The notes under the pieces are model-generated. The model did not search any database. It was not told where the DNA came from and was given only the letters and a program-made list of their open reading frames with translations. Shown here in pieces: positions 49,647-61,540 of a stretch of DNA of 64,000 bases. Position 1 is the stretch's first letter, and every line of letters begins with the position of its first letter. Made by a program: the position numbers and the translations under genes. Source of the DNA: Absidia repens (taxonomy: Eukaryota; Mucoromycota; Mucoromycetes; Mucorales; Cunninghamellaceae); assembly GCA_002105175.1 (NCBI GenBank), contig MCGE01000001.1, positions 1,116,001 through 1,180,000 of the forward strand. The letters are read 5' to 3'.

Positions 49647-50552
49647 AATAGATTTTTATGCTATCTCAATTTTTATTATTATATGATCCCGGCCCCCCCC
49701 CCTCCCCACTCTTATCTAGATATTTATTTACAATAAACAATAAAAGTGTAGTCAATTATATTCTTCTTTTTGCCTTTGCATTGCTATTATCAAATACAGG
49801 CTCTGTTGAATCCTTCAAAAGGTTCTTGAGTATGCTAGTGAAATATGAATAGGTACAGCTGGGATTGTGTTTTATTATATGTATTATGACGAGTGAAGAG
49901 ATAGAATACTGACTATGGATAGAGAAGAGTTAGACTATTGACTAAAAAAATGTAAAGAATGACCAACACTAATTTAAATGGACAACTTTAAAAAGAAATT
50001 ATATTGACTGCCCAAAAGCGTTACCGACAGACACCATGATCGCTCCAATAGTGTTCTTTTTGGACGTCGCATATAACTAAAAAATGCACGTGGGCGGGAT
50101 TTGAAAATAGTTTCTGTAGCCTGCCGCTTCAAACAAAAGATGATTTCAGAAGGCCGTTGTTTTGATAGATATGGCATGACTACACGCATTTTACGATATA
50201 CTATTTTGATTGTATCAGGAAAAAAAAAAAAAAAAAGCATAATGATGGCCGCTAGCGATTACGCCTGTGTAAAGCAAAAACATGAGGGAAAAAAGAATCA
50301 AGCTATATAAAGATAGGAAGACATATGTGAATAGCATAAATACAGGTGGTTTTTATTGATTTCATATATACACATATACAGATAATAATAAAAAAATAAA
50401 ATTTAAAAACGACAATGGCTCAGTAACTACAGATAAAATAATATACGAAATAATACACCAATATCTACAGATAAAATAAATATACTAAACTAAGACGCAT
50501 ACTAAACACCAAGAATAAGTTGCAATAGAATACAAAAAGACGATCCCAAAGA
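49647..50552. other. Spacer between convergent VPH1 and CK1 genes
   Basis: AT-rich 3' DNA of two convergent genes. It contains an isolated CACGTGGGCGGGATTTGAAA (50087-50106), matching the R1 head (minus orientation) without the R1 core beside it. AACACTAATTTAAATGG at 49965-49981 is the only other string shared with R1 neighbourhoods. No gene seen. Confidence 0.5.
50087..50106 (-). repeat. Solo R1 head box
   Basis: CACGTGGGCGGGATTTGAAA is nearly identical to the heads of copies A and E, but no R1 core follows. It may be a truncated R1 copy or an independent promoter box. Confidence 0.5.
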
Positions 50553-52803
50553 CTAATTTTCATTCTGCACCAGGATATTTGTTGGCTGTCTCGTAGTGGC
50601 TGATCCATTCTTCGTTTGCCTGCCATCCAAGTCAGTCACTTCCTGAAGAGAGTTGATGTTGTGGTTGTGGTGGCGGGAAGGACGTCGATTATGACTTAAT
50701 TTGTCGTTGTTGTGATATCGCGTAGACCGATGTTGTCGCTGATGAGACTGATCACCCTCAATGTGATATATTTGCCTATCGTTCGTATTTTGTAGTTGCG
50801 GCTGATCTGTTGATTTTGAATATCGTCGATGATAATGAGGTTGACTATGGTGACGTTGTCTGGTTTGTTGCTGTTGTTGTTGACATCCATCTTCGCCCTT
50901 GTCATATTTGACTTGAAAATGTGGATGTTTCTTACTCCATGCGAAATCTAAATTGCCAATGTCATCCGTCGACCTTGAGTTCCTTGATTCTACGGATGGT
51001 GGCAAACCCCCGTTACCCATGATAGTCGGATCATCTTCCCCCCAGGACTTGGCCAAGTTTGCTGTGAATTTTTCGTCGTTTGTCCAGTCTATCTTCGGTT
51101 TCCACGGCATATCGTCATGCTTATGTGTATTCCACCCCACTTTTTTCGCTTTTCTCCGTTTCAGCAGTTTGTGCAACGAAGACTGTGATGTTGCCGAGGT
51201 TCTCCGCTGTTGACGTGCCAGTGCCGGTGCTGATTCTGATATAGCTGCCCTCGATAATTGGTTCGTCAGGTCATCCATTGCAAATAAACTCGTATGGTCG
51301 TCGTTGTCGGATGCTTTGTTACACTTGTTGTCGTCGATAGCTTGGCGATGGCGATAGTGCCGCTGCTGTTCCTTCTGTTGCTTTTGACGGAGTTCTTCAA
51401 GTTCTTGTTGTATGACATTGTAATTATCGGTGGGCCGAGCTTCACCACCAAATGGAGACTTGACAAGAGTTGAATAAGCGCCACCAGGAAGGCATTCCTT
51501 GAGAAATCGTCGCATAAGTTCATAATCAGGTTGATCACCAAATTTAAGAGATCGTGGGTACTCCACAAATTTCAGCACGCCTAGTGGTAAACCAGCACAA
51601 AGATCAGCCAAACAAGCGTCGACCTTCAATTGTCGCATCCGATCCCAACCAATTTTGGAGTTTTTCGCATGTACACCAGTCCACGGTAAAGTTCCCAAGA
51701 GAAGGTCTAATAGAATGTAACCAATGCTTTCAACATCATCACGCCGGCTGTGTGCCTTTCCTCTGTGGACATTGATGGATGCATATCGCGCCGTGCCAGT
51801 CTTGCTTCGATTATGTTTTTTGGTATCAGGGTAGGGCAAACCGGTTTCAGGATCCCGCCAGTAGCTTGCCAATCCAAAATCCACCGCAAATAACTTTGGA
51901 TAACTATCACCCCATTGTTCTTCAAAGACTTGCTTGCAAGTAGACTTCTTGTAGGTAGTCAGTGGCATGCCATGTTCGTCCGTTGATTCGACCATTTCCA
52001 TTTCAGGCAGATAACAGTTCGATGGGAATAAAAAGTTGTCGGGCTTGACATCACGGACAATTACACCACGATTGTGTATATGTTCTACAATCGACACCTA
52101 GTAATGATAATACGGATATACGTATGTGACATGAGATTGGGTTCGATGACAAAGTACACGTTGTCTGTTTCGATTTTTCTTACCATTTGGCACACTAGAT
52201 CTACAGCGATGTCCAACTCCATACATGATACATTTTCGCGAACTTGACTAAGATTGGGACCAAGTAAATCCATCACAATACAGTCGAATCCATCGAATTG
52301 GCCATACCAATGACATTGCGGGATGCCAACTATTTTTTTTTTCCAAGAAAAGAGAGTCAGTACATAGAACCACCACTTCCGTTTACTATTGTCTCGATGA
52401 CTTACCAACGCCAGCCAAAACATCATACATTATATTTTCGAATTTCAGTTGTGGATTCTTTATTTTCATGTTTTCCCTTTTGATTGCATAATGCCGTTTG
52501 GTGTTGATGTCCCGTACTAAGAAGGAAAATGACCACAATACGACAGTCAGTACAAAAAATTTTCTTTTTTTCAGTCGTTGTTATATATGGCAATTTACCT
52601 TCGAAGACTTCCCCAAAAGATCCTTCGCCTATTTTCCCCAGCACCACCCATTGGTCTGCTACAACAACGTCACGACTATTGAGACTGAGATCTGTGCGAT
52701 TGCTTTCATAAGAGGCTGATTCCAGTCTATTAGATCTACCATAGGATAGGCAGTCGTCTTCTTGGCGATAACTATGAGGGTAGATGTTGCGAGGACTAGT
52801 CAT
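50553..52803 (-). CDS. Casein kinase 1-family protein kinase with long C-terminal tail
   Basis: Four exons (52803-52599, 52516-52406, 52329-52184, 52097-50553) encode 668 residues. The Gly loop is GKIGEGSFGEVFE (56-68), the ATP-anchoring Lys is Lys81 (YAIKRE), the catalytic loop is IVRDVKPDNFLF with Asp170, and DFG is 227-229. GTARYASINVH and RRDDVESIGYILLDLLLG are CK1-specific. Val168 replaces the usual His of HRD, and about 30 extra residues (179-220, with an ESTDEHGMP patch) separate the catalytic loop from DFG. The tail (about 400-668) is rich in Gln, His and Arg and low in complexity. The closest class is CK1, but the altered motif and insert suggest a divergent subfamily rather than Yck or Hrr25. 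Start: first ATG, 55 residues before the Gly loop. Confidence 0.85.
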
Positions 52804-53461
52804 CAAAAGGGTAAAATTGGACAACTATGCAGCACAATGACGGGGTGGACAAGGTAATAAGCCAAATGACAAATGTAAAATATAAGCGATGTGGTAAATG
52901 TGTATAAATAATAGAGTTCAGGAATGTATTTGCCTTTCCAGAAAAGGCGAGGTGAAGAGGGGCGAACAGAATGGGGAAAAGAGAAAAAATAAAAATGGGT
53001 GACAAGTGGTGAGTGAAAAGAGAACAGACATTTTTTATTATTTTTCATGTTTGGGGACACACAAAAATGGGTGCCCAATAGTACAATGTCGGGAACTGAA
53101 ATTGTAGCATTGTTTGGTTTGACCCCTTCAATTTTTCCTTGTAACCTCCTCAGCTTTCTCACACTCTTTTCTCTCATTTTTTCCCCTATTGCTGTAGTGT
53201 GAACGTGTTATTCTTTTTTTTTTCTCTTTTTTCATGTATCTCCTCTTCTTATTTTGTACTCTTCATATATGACTTGGATATCGGCGCTGCGTGTAGGATC
53301 ACCCTTCTTTTTCTTTTAGAAGGGGGCATACTCCTATACTGCAGTTCTTACCCTTTTGCTTTGAACCTTTTCCTTTGTTTTATATTCTTTCTTCCTTATT
53401 TTTTTCTTCTTATTTTCTTTCTTTCTTCATATTCATTCTCTTCATTCATTATATTTTTACC
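52804..53461. other. Divergent promoter CK1 / She3-like gene
   Basis: Long pyrimidine-rich tract (53205-53460) precedes the plus-strand gene. No TTTRAATGCCGC box was seen. Open frames here are Phe/Leu/Ser-rich by composition only. Confidence 0.4.
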
Positions 53462-54407
53462 ATGCTTCACATACAAGAATCTCTTCCACACAGCAATAGC
53501 TTGATCTTCACCCAACCTCTTCTTGCCTCACCACCTTCAAGCGTAGCCCTTCCTCAACCAACTATATCCTCTTCAAGATCAACAAGAGTTGTCGAACAAC
53601 TTCAAGATAAACTAGAAAGGGTACTCAAAGATCTTGCGGCTTCCAGGTCTCAGGTATGAATAAGTAATTTATGCAGACACTACTTCAATATTTATTAATG
53701 AATATCCTTATTTTTGGTAGCTGGAGAGCATGCGGCAAGCAAAGCATCAACACGATACTCAAGCCAAAATCTATACCGAATCCAACCAACAATACCGTAT
53801 ACATATTCAAGGTCTGATGCAGATTTTGGAAACGAAGCAGAAAACACTTGATGGTACCAAACGATCATCTGTATCAATGGAATCTCAGGTTAAGACTCTC
53901 AAGGATGAAGCCCTGCAATCAAGGCAACAATTGGAAGCTTTAAGGCGACGGGAACAAGTACTCGCTCGGGAACGTGATATGGCTGTTACCAAGAAAGAGC
54001 AATGGGAACGACAACAAATTGTATTACACAGCGCCTTGGACCAACTGGATCGCCGTCTTGATCGTGAGTCAGGAAGCCTTCGGGAACAGCTAGGTGTGGT
54101 GCAAGATAGAGCCTGTGCCATGTCTGCTTATCACGAAAACCTTATGGCCATGGTAGTGAAAACAATGGATCGTTACGTAATGGACCGATCGACTCGGTAT
54201 CAACAACTTGTTTTGGCCAAGAACAACTTACAACAACAAAGCCAACAATGGATTCAACTCACCCAATCTCACATGATGGAATTATCCGCTGCTATTGTAC
54301 AATCGGGGACAACCACTGATGAATTCCATGTTGCTGTCAATCGATGTAGTGGTGAAGTAAAAGGTCTCATCATGAAAATTCGTGCCTACACTGTCGCTGT
54401 TGAATGA
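53462..54407 (+). CDS. Coiled-coil protein, possibly She3-like
   Basis: Two exons (53462-53653, 53721-54407) encode 292 residues. After a Ser/Pro-rich start, STRVVEQLQDKLERVLKDLA begins an almost continuous coiled coil of about 150 residues (heptads through QILETKQKTLDG, LQSRQQLEALRRREQVLARE), followed by a helical C-terminal region ending EVKGLIMKIRAYTVAVE. The STRV-E-L start and long coiled coil recall yeast She3, the adaptor between type V myosin and She2-bound mRNA, but coiled coils resemble one another easily and the C-terminal She2-binding tail of yeast is absent. A tethering or cytoskeletal role is all that can be inferred. Confidence 0.75.
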
Positions 54408-54581
54408 TATAGTACTAGCTATTTAGTAGTTTAGATCCCTTTACTTTTTTAATATCTCTCCCTTTGTTATATAGTGCTTTTTCCTTTTTTCGTCTTTTTT
54501 TTTTTTTTATCGTTCTTTTTATCTATTTCTTTTTTATATCCACAACTCTCTAATAATAAAACTAATTGTCCTACTTTACAA

Positions 54582-54802
54582 ATGTCGATACAAAAAGTCT
54601 TATTTGATTGCTGGGGGGTTTGTGGAGGCATATATGTAGGGATGGGGGTGCTGGAAGCATTAATACTTGTTTGAAAATACAGGGAAGGGCATTGTCATAT
54701 GATGCATTGAAACCAGAAATGCAAAAGCAAATAGATACCTTATTGTTGATTATCACTGGTAAAAATACCAATAATACTCCAGGCACTTTTTATCAATGGT
54801 AG
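54582..54802 (+). CDS. Candidate small two-exon protein
   Basis: ATG at 54582 opens a frame (MSIQKVLFDCWGVCGGIY) to a GTAGGG donor at about 54636. Splicing to the acceptor AAATACAG at 54675-54682 continues in frame as GRALSYDALKPEMQKQIDTL and ends after TFYQW at 54802, about 57 residues in all. The second part looks more protein-like than its surroundings. I do not recognise a family, and the intron is short. It may be a degraded or chance frame. Confidence 0.25.
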
Positions 54803-55204
54803 GAAATATTGACCGGTGCCTTGAATTATTATGGTATACTTTTTTATGATATGGCATAAACATGTAATTGAATGGCTAAGCTGCGTCTGACTGCATACAT
54901 ATGCACATACTGGATTAACGATAATCGTGGATTTTCTTTTAAATTTCAAAGTTTTCGTTTTTAGTTTTAGGTCAAATATCACGGATTTTATGTAGCTATG
55001 AGGTTATGTGTATTGATGTTCAGGGAACTAAAAAACTGAAGTGATTTATAGTTTAGTGAGCGGGTGTTTAAAAAAATCATGTAAGTAGCTTGTTGATGTC
55101 CAAAAAAAGAAATTCTGCCCAATGGGATCTTCCCCTGTGAGCTTCATTCAAGAAATAAAATGGATCAAAGTGTATGCCCAAAAATGAAAAAACAAAACGT
55201 TCCA

Positions 55205-55232
55205 AAGAAAAGAAAAGAAAAGAAAAGAAAAG
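55205..55232 (+). repeat. (AAAAG)n microsatellite
   Basis: About five units of AAAGA/AAAAG in AT-rich spacer. Confidence 0.8.
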
Positions 55233-55644
55233 ACAAAGGGTTATCTATGTCACTTGTGCACTTAGAAATGTACCTGACTTCCTATTTCCAGGTTTATTTT
55301 TAGTGCCTCCAGTGGCACTTCTCTGTATTAAACTCGCTTGAAAGAAAATCATGACTCGAGTTTAAATTTCGGGGATTTTTAAATTACTCTATATTTTGAA
55401 ACGATAAGGGGCTGGCTTTCATGTAGGGTGAACTCATTTTTCGATAGTTTACAGCGATGATTTTGCATTTGTGCATATGCATTATCGGTAATTTGTATTA
55501 TAGTTGATCTTGAGATCGGGCTAAATTGAAAGATCACCCCTGTGGTTTATTAATTTCGCGTAAAAAGTCACCGTTCTTTTGCATCACGATGATAGGAACC
55601 TTTCTTTTTTTTGAATTGACGATCAAATCAAAAGTTACGAACGA

Positions 55645-56115
55645 ATGAACAAAGTTTATGAGAAATATGATAGAGAAAATGAGTCCATAAGCTTGCAAGA
55701 TGGCATTAAAGCGGGTAATGTGCAGCAAATCAAAATTGTTGCTCAAACGCACTGTGCTATGTACTATGCTGTACAGTTACTTCACAGTAAAAATAGGAAA
55801 GAAACTAAGTCAGACAATGTCTTCTTACCATTTACCTGGATTATAGATTATCTGCCGAGAAAGAAGAATGGTATCCTTCATTATCGTGATAAAAGTTACT
55901 CAGACTCAAGGAATCTCACGATAAACGCACACCTAAAGTTGTTACAATCACATCATCATGGGACCTTTTCCCTCCGGTCGATCGGCTCAATTTCAAAAGC
56001 GGAAAGTTTTTCCTTAATAAAGGCCTCATGGATTTACTTTTACCATGAAATAAAAGTTTTTAAAATCCGGCGGGGTCCTTTTTTTTTTTTTTTTTATTTC
56101 TTCACTTTTTTTTAA
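55645..56115 (+). CDS. Unassigned 156-codon open frame
   Basis: An uninterrupted ATG-to-stop frame of 156 codons runs right up to the next gene, 10 bp before its ATG, and covers its promoter box. Composition is mixed (MNKVYEKYDRENESISLQDG at the start) but its last 20 residues are a Phe run from the T tract. No family recognised. Probably chance or the remnant of an older gene. Confidence 0.2.
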   Translation: MNKVYEKYDRENESISLQDGIKAGNVQQIKIVAQTHCAMYYAVQLLHSKNRKETKSDNVFLPFTWIIDYLPRKKNGILHYRDKSYSDSRNLTINAHLKLLQSHHHGTFSLRSIGSISKAESFSLIKASWIYFYHEIKVFKIRRGPFFFFFYFFTFF

Positions 56116-56125
56116 TATATTTTCA

Positions 56126-58793
56126 ATGGTGGAGAGAGGCCCAATTTCTTTACCAAACGATAACTCATCAGAAAACTGGTGGCAACGCTTCCGCCATTGG
56201 TTTGACACTAAGCTCGAAGGTGAACAAACTCCGTTATTGGCCGATGCTGGTGCTTCAAGAAAACGTCGCCGATACAATGTCAAGATCATTATCACGTCCA
56301 TTCTTATCGTCATTGCATTAGTCATTGTCACTATCCTTGCTATTGATTGGTTCAAGTCTGGTCACAATGGTATATAGAAAAAAAAAGGAGACCGCTGGCT
56401 CGATATTCATTCATTAACATTTCGATTCATGACATGTAGGCTCTCCTAAACAACGTCAACCAAGCGATGCTGAGAAGTTTGTACTTGAAGCACCTTCGGC
56501 TCAAAATACACACAAATTTTTGAAGAAATATACCTCTGAAGCTCACTTGGCTGGTACTCCTGCTGACGAACGCCAGGCTCAATGGACTTTGGAAAAATTC
56601 AATGAATTTGGTATTGAAAGCAAAATTGATACCTACTATCCCTTGCTCAACTATCCTATCGCTCATCGTTTGGCACTAATCTCTGGACCAAAACATCTCC
56701 GCTTTGAAGCCTCTTTACGCGAAGACCCTGTTGAAGAAGATGAAACCAGCCATGATCCTGACATCGTACCTACTTTCCATGGTAAAAAAAAAAAAGCGAA
56801 TGATTCGGTGCTCATCAATGGTTGTTGATTTCATACTGATGTTTTGATATACTTGATTAATGTAGGTTATTCAAAGAATGGTACTGTCACTGGTCCTGTT
56901 GTTTATGCTAACTATGGTACGGTCGAAGATTTTCAGTACTTGGTCGATCAAGGTATTGAACTGAATGGAACTATTGCTCTTGTGCGCTATGGTGGCTCAT
57001 TCCGTGGTCTCAAATTACGCGCTGCTGAAAAGTTTGGTTGCATTGGTGGTCTTATCTATTCTGATCCGATTGATGATGGACCACTCAACAAGGATCAATG
57101 GCCTCATATAAGTCCTCCTTTACCTTATCCCGATGGCCCCTGGTATGCGGAAAATAAAAAACGAACATACATCGACAGGAAACGGGACTAATCATTTACT
57201 ATTTACTTAGGCGATCTGAAAGCTCCGCTCAAAGAGGCTCTGTCCAATATCTATCTGTGCTATCGGGTGATCCCCTGACTCCTGGATATGCTGCTACGAA
57301 GGATGCTCCTCGTATCGATCCTGAAGACAGCCCTGGTTTGACCAAGATTCCATCATTGCCTTTATCATGGAAGGATGCTTTACCTCTGCTCAAGGCTACA
57401 CAAGGCCGAGGTATCAAAGGTGGCGCCGAATGGAAGGGCGGTTTGGATGAAGTCGATTATTACTCTGGTCCTACCGAAGGTGACGTGATTTTGACCAATC
57501 ATGTGGATAACAAGATCACACCCATCTGGAATGTCATTGGTCGAATCAATGGCACTGAGGAACCTGATCATGCTGTTATTATTGGTAACCATCGGGATGC
57601 CTGGGTTTATGGCGCCGTTGATCCTTCCTCTGGCTCTGCTGCTTTGGTAAGTCACAATCCCCAAAAAGAAAGAAAAAAACATAGGACTCACATGTTTCTT
57701 ATAATACACTCTTATAGCTCGAGACTGTCCGTGTCTTTGGTGAATTGTTGAAAACTGGTTGGCGCCCACGCCGTACTATTATCTTTGCCTCATGGGATGC
57801 TGAAGAATATGGATTGGTTGGATCTACAGAATGGGTGGAAGACAATCGCGATTGGCTCAACAAAGAAGGTACGGTATATATCAATATGGATACTGCCGTC
57901 TCTGGACCTCACTTTGCGGCAAAGGCGACCCCTTCATTGAACAATCTCTTGTACCAAGTGACACAAAACGTGAATGATCCTCGCACTGGTGGTACAGTCT
58001 ATAAAGCCTGGGCCAACTTTACCAACAGTGATCTTCCCAAGGTTGGTCAACTTGGCTCTGGCTCTGATTTTGTCGGATTTTTGGATCATGTTGGTATTGC
58101 GAGTCTTGATGTCAGCTTCCAAGGCGATTATGGTGTATATCACAGCAATTACGACAGCTTCCACTGGATGGAAAAATTCGGTGACCCCACTTTTGAATAC
58201 CATGCTACCATGTCTCGCATTGTCGGTTCTCTCTTGCTCCGTCTTTCCGATGATCGTGTCTTGCCCATCAGCCCTCACGACTATGCAAAGGAACTTTCGA
58301 ACTATGTGGACAGTATTGAAGCTTACGCTGGAAAAACATTCGATGGCTTACGTATCGCGGTGGACAAACTTGACAAACGCGCACGTCGCTTTGAATATCG
58401 TCTTGCTCGTCTTCAATCCCGCTTGGATGAATACAATGGTGTGAATGATGATGATGTACCAACTACTCTGATTGAACGTCTGAACAAAGCCAACAAACGT
58501 TTGACCTACTTTGAACGTGGATTTATTGATCCTGAAGGTATTACCAGTCGTCCTTGGTTCAAGCATGTAGTTTATGCGCCGTCCCTTTGGAAAGGTTATG
58601 ATAGGTAAAATAAAATAATGCTATGATGATACCAACTGAATACTAATGTTTTTTTTTGATGTTCTGTTATAGTCAAACTTTCTCTGCTATTGCCGAAGCT
58701 GTGGATGAAAAGGATGACCAACTATTAAAGTATAGTGTAGAACGTGCCATCAAGCAAATTTATGAAGCTTCAGACAAGTTGAAAGTGGATTAG
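56126..58793 (+). CDS. Glutamate carboxypeptidase II / transferrin-receptor-like M28 peptidase
   Basis: Six exons (56126-56369, 56440-56781, 56866-57142, 57211-57646, 57718-58604, 58673-58793) encode 768 residues. One membrane segment (about 52-72, VKIIITSILIVIALVIVTIL) gives type II topology. A PA-like domain follows (GTIALVRYGGSFRGLKLRAA), then the M28 catalytic domain with metal-ligand motifs NHRDAWVYGAVDPSSGSAAL (about 413-432), WDAEEYGLVGS (about 460), INMDTAV and VYHSNYDSF, and a C-terminal dimerisation helix bundle. All expected zinc ligands are present, so it should be an active di-zinc peptidase rather than a transferrin receptor. Yeast relatives are Vps70 and Tre1/Tre2, linked to vacuolar protein sorting and transporter turnover. 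The start ATG gives a 50-residue cytosolic tail. Confidence 0.92.
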
Positions 58794-59403
58794 TTCGTTG
58801 TACTATAGTTTGTAGTTATGTATTTGTGTATTTATATCTACTTGAATAAAATATTTTATATTTCCCCTTATTTGTCTATTTTTGTATTTTTGTCCCAATA
58901 TGCTTGAATATAGCCCCCCTGATTAGTAGATCATCTGACTCATGTCCTTTCCATATTCGATTAAACAATACCCAATCCATCAGCAACCACTTCAAAATTC
59001 GAAGTTCGTCCATGAAACATCATTCCCCCTTTTGCTTTTATTTATAGTAATAGTATGACAGTATCCGTTTCACTTTTTTTCTTATTCCGTTTATATATAT
59101 TTACATTGACATATCCCGTGGAAATGTTTTATTTGACTTCAAGTCACCCGGATTCACTATGTTTTGCAATCGCCCCCTCCCATAATCGTGAATAAAATAA
59201 ATTTTTAATACCTATGTCGTTCCATGATGTGCAGAGAGTGAATTCAGGGCACTATTACAATGGGATCTTATTCCACATTACTGTACAGTACAGTACTGAA
59301 CACTATTATTTATTAACCCCTTATAAAAACAGCCAACACTAATCAAACCCTAGGTAATGGTAGCAAACAAATTATATACTGTACAGGGCATGAGAAGACT
59401 TGT

Positions 59404-59727
59404 GAGTCATTTTTCAATGAAGCATGTAAAAAGAAACATGTTTTATTGAGAAGTTGATACAAACTATGTACAAACTAACACTAAACTAGGCTAATGAAGA
59501 CTTCAAAAAGTTAACTACTGGTGACTTCAGATCCTAGATCCAAAATGAAAGGGTTTCCCCATGCATCTTGTAATCCCTGAGCTGAAACCCCTTCTAAACT
59601 AGTCCTGACTCTATTCTAAGATCACCATAACCTCAATGAAGCTGAATGCTGAAGAGGAAAAAGGAATAAAAAAAATGAAAATGAGAAGAAAGTGAGGGGA
59701 AAATAAATATTCACCTGAGCGGCATTT
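59404..59727 (-). repeat. R1 repeat copy D
   Basis: Minus-strand R1. Head CACCTGAGCGGCATTTGAAA at 59713-59732 (degenerate E-box), purine tract, core GGTTTCCCCATGCATCTTGT and AATCCCTGAGCTGAAACC, tail GAGTCATTTTTCAATGAAGC. Like copy E it continues on the tail side with AACAGCCAACACTAA (59330-59344). Confidence 0.85.
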
Positions 59728-60420
59728 GAAAAATGTGTGGATTTGGCTTGTGCTGGTTTTTTTTTTTTTTGGTGAATACAAGAGCACACTTTATATTTGA
59801 TTCTCTTCGCGACAGTAAACAACGTACATAATAAGCAGCATAATTATTCTTTTCTCATTAAATGAACAGAGACATCATAGTTTACACTTTTTTCCTTTTT
59901 CTCTTGCCACGACACCACTTAACAGCGGAAGTATGGTGAATATTCTCTCACTTTTTTTTTTTTTTTTTTTTTTTTTTTACAGCAACCCCTGTCAATTAGT
60001 ATCAGCAGTACGGTTGCGAGCGTCTCAGGGACCAACGGTCAGGATGTCTTTGCATTCAACCTTCACTGTGGAAAAATGTGCCACACACCGTAGAATAGAT
60101 CAGGCCCCTTCACTGTAGAATAATCTAACCTACCTCCTTCATTTCGGAAGAGTTTGCCACTTGCCGTAGAACTACGTACTCTTTTAGTTATCATATGCTG
60201 TGTTTATTCGCAAATAAAAAAAAATATACCTTCAATGAATGCCTTCAAACCTTATAATGTATCGTACAATGTTTTTATTTACGTGATATCAAGATATTCC
60301 GCTACGAAGATGGCTTGCTATGGCATACCCTCTTCACTTCTCAGATCATGAAATATGTATCTTTATTATAGTATTCCACTTTACGATGCCACGAAGAAAT
60401 CAAAGTCTACATTATGCAAC

Positions 60421-60471
60421 CAAAAACAAACAAACAAACAAACAAACGAACAAACAAACAAACAAACAAAC
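60421..60471 (+). repeat. (AAAC)n microsatellite
   Basis: About twelve AAAC/CAAA units with one interrupting CGAA. Confidence 0.85.
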
Positions 60472-61179
60472 TGTTGTTGATGTTCACGTCTACTTTATTG
60501 ATAAAAAATAAAAATACTGCGGCTACTCAACGTCTATTCCAATGATACCTAAAAAAAAATATCGCTTTGCTTTGGTCTAAGGTGTGCGTAGGATTTAGCT
60601 CTGAGATAAAAACGTAATCTAGTTCCTCATATTGTAGGTCCTCACATTAAGAATATTATTTCAGTTTTCTCAAAATGTATTCTACAGTCGAAAAAGTATT
60701 CTTAATCAGGGTACGAAATATGGTCTTCTTATGATATCGTGTGACAGACTAGTATATGACAAAAACCGCATTAGGGAACTATAAAGTAGATGCTCGATAA
60801 GAGCGCTTACAAAAGATCGACAATAACGACATTTTTCACTATCGTATGGGTTATAGAATGGCTAACTACTAAAAAGAAATATTTTATTGAAGTATATAAA
60901 TGTCTACTAAACTAAAGGCAAGAGGCTCATTGTCACAGGAGATCTAATGGAGGTAATATGCGGGAGACTAACAGGGAGCTAATGGGAAGGGAATTCAGAG
61001 GAAAGGTCAGCTCTAAATATAAAGGAGCGATCGTAAAACGTGTCTAATATACTGACAAATAATAATAAAGACAGGAGGGACATTTGTTATTGACGCACAA
61101 TAACAGCCAACACTAAGCAAAAGGGGAGGGATGGTAGTAAACAAAGGGTCTGTTGTACAGTATAAGACATGAGAGAGAC

Positions 61180-61203
61180 TTAAGAGATATTTTTATTGAA
61201 GCA

Positions 61204-61256
<53 letters not shown>

Positions 61257-61540
61257 CAGAAGTATTTTATTGAGATGTTGATACAGACAATGATACACTA
61301 ACACTAAACTAAGCTAATGAAGATTTCAAAGAAGTCAACTGATGGTGGCCCTAAATCGTGAATCCAAAATGAAAGAGTTTCCTCATGCATGTTGTAATCC
61401 CTGAGCTGAAGTTCCCTCTAAACTAGTCCTGACACTAATCTAAGTCCACCCAAATCTCAAAACAATTACAATTGTGAAGAAAAAAGAAAGAAAAAGAAAA
61501 TAGAAATGGCGAAAATAAAATCCAAGTGGGCGGGATTTTA
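61180..61540 (-). repeat. R1 repeat copy E, with internal poly(A)
   Basis: Minus-strand R1 with head CAAGTGGGCGGGATTTTAAA at 61523-61542, core GAGTTTCCTCATGCATGTTG and AATCCCTGAGCTGAAG, and tail TTTATTGAAGCATGTA. A 49-nt A run (61207-61255) splits the tail. Tail-side flank AACAGCCAACACTAA (61101-61115) matches copy D. Confidence 0.85.
61207..61255 (+). repeat. 49-nt poly(A)
   Basis: Longest homopolymer in the window; it sits in the tail of R1 copy E between GCATGT and GCAGAAGTATTTTATTG. Confidence 0.95.

Larger units (their letters stand above)
54408..56125. other. Spacer with possible small gene and an unexplained open frame
   Basis: It includes a candidate two-exon small gene (54582-54802), a five-unit AAAAG repeat (55205-55232), a 156-codon open frame (55645-56115) and a 19-nt T run directly before the next gene. 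A TTTTAAAATCCGGCGG box at 56058-56073 lies about 53 nt before the M28 gene start. No R1 copy. Confidence 0.45.
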
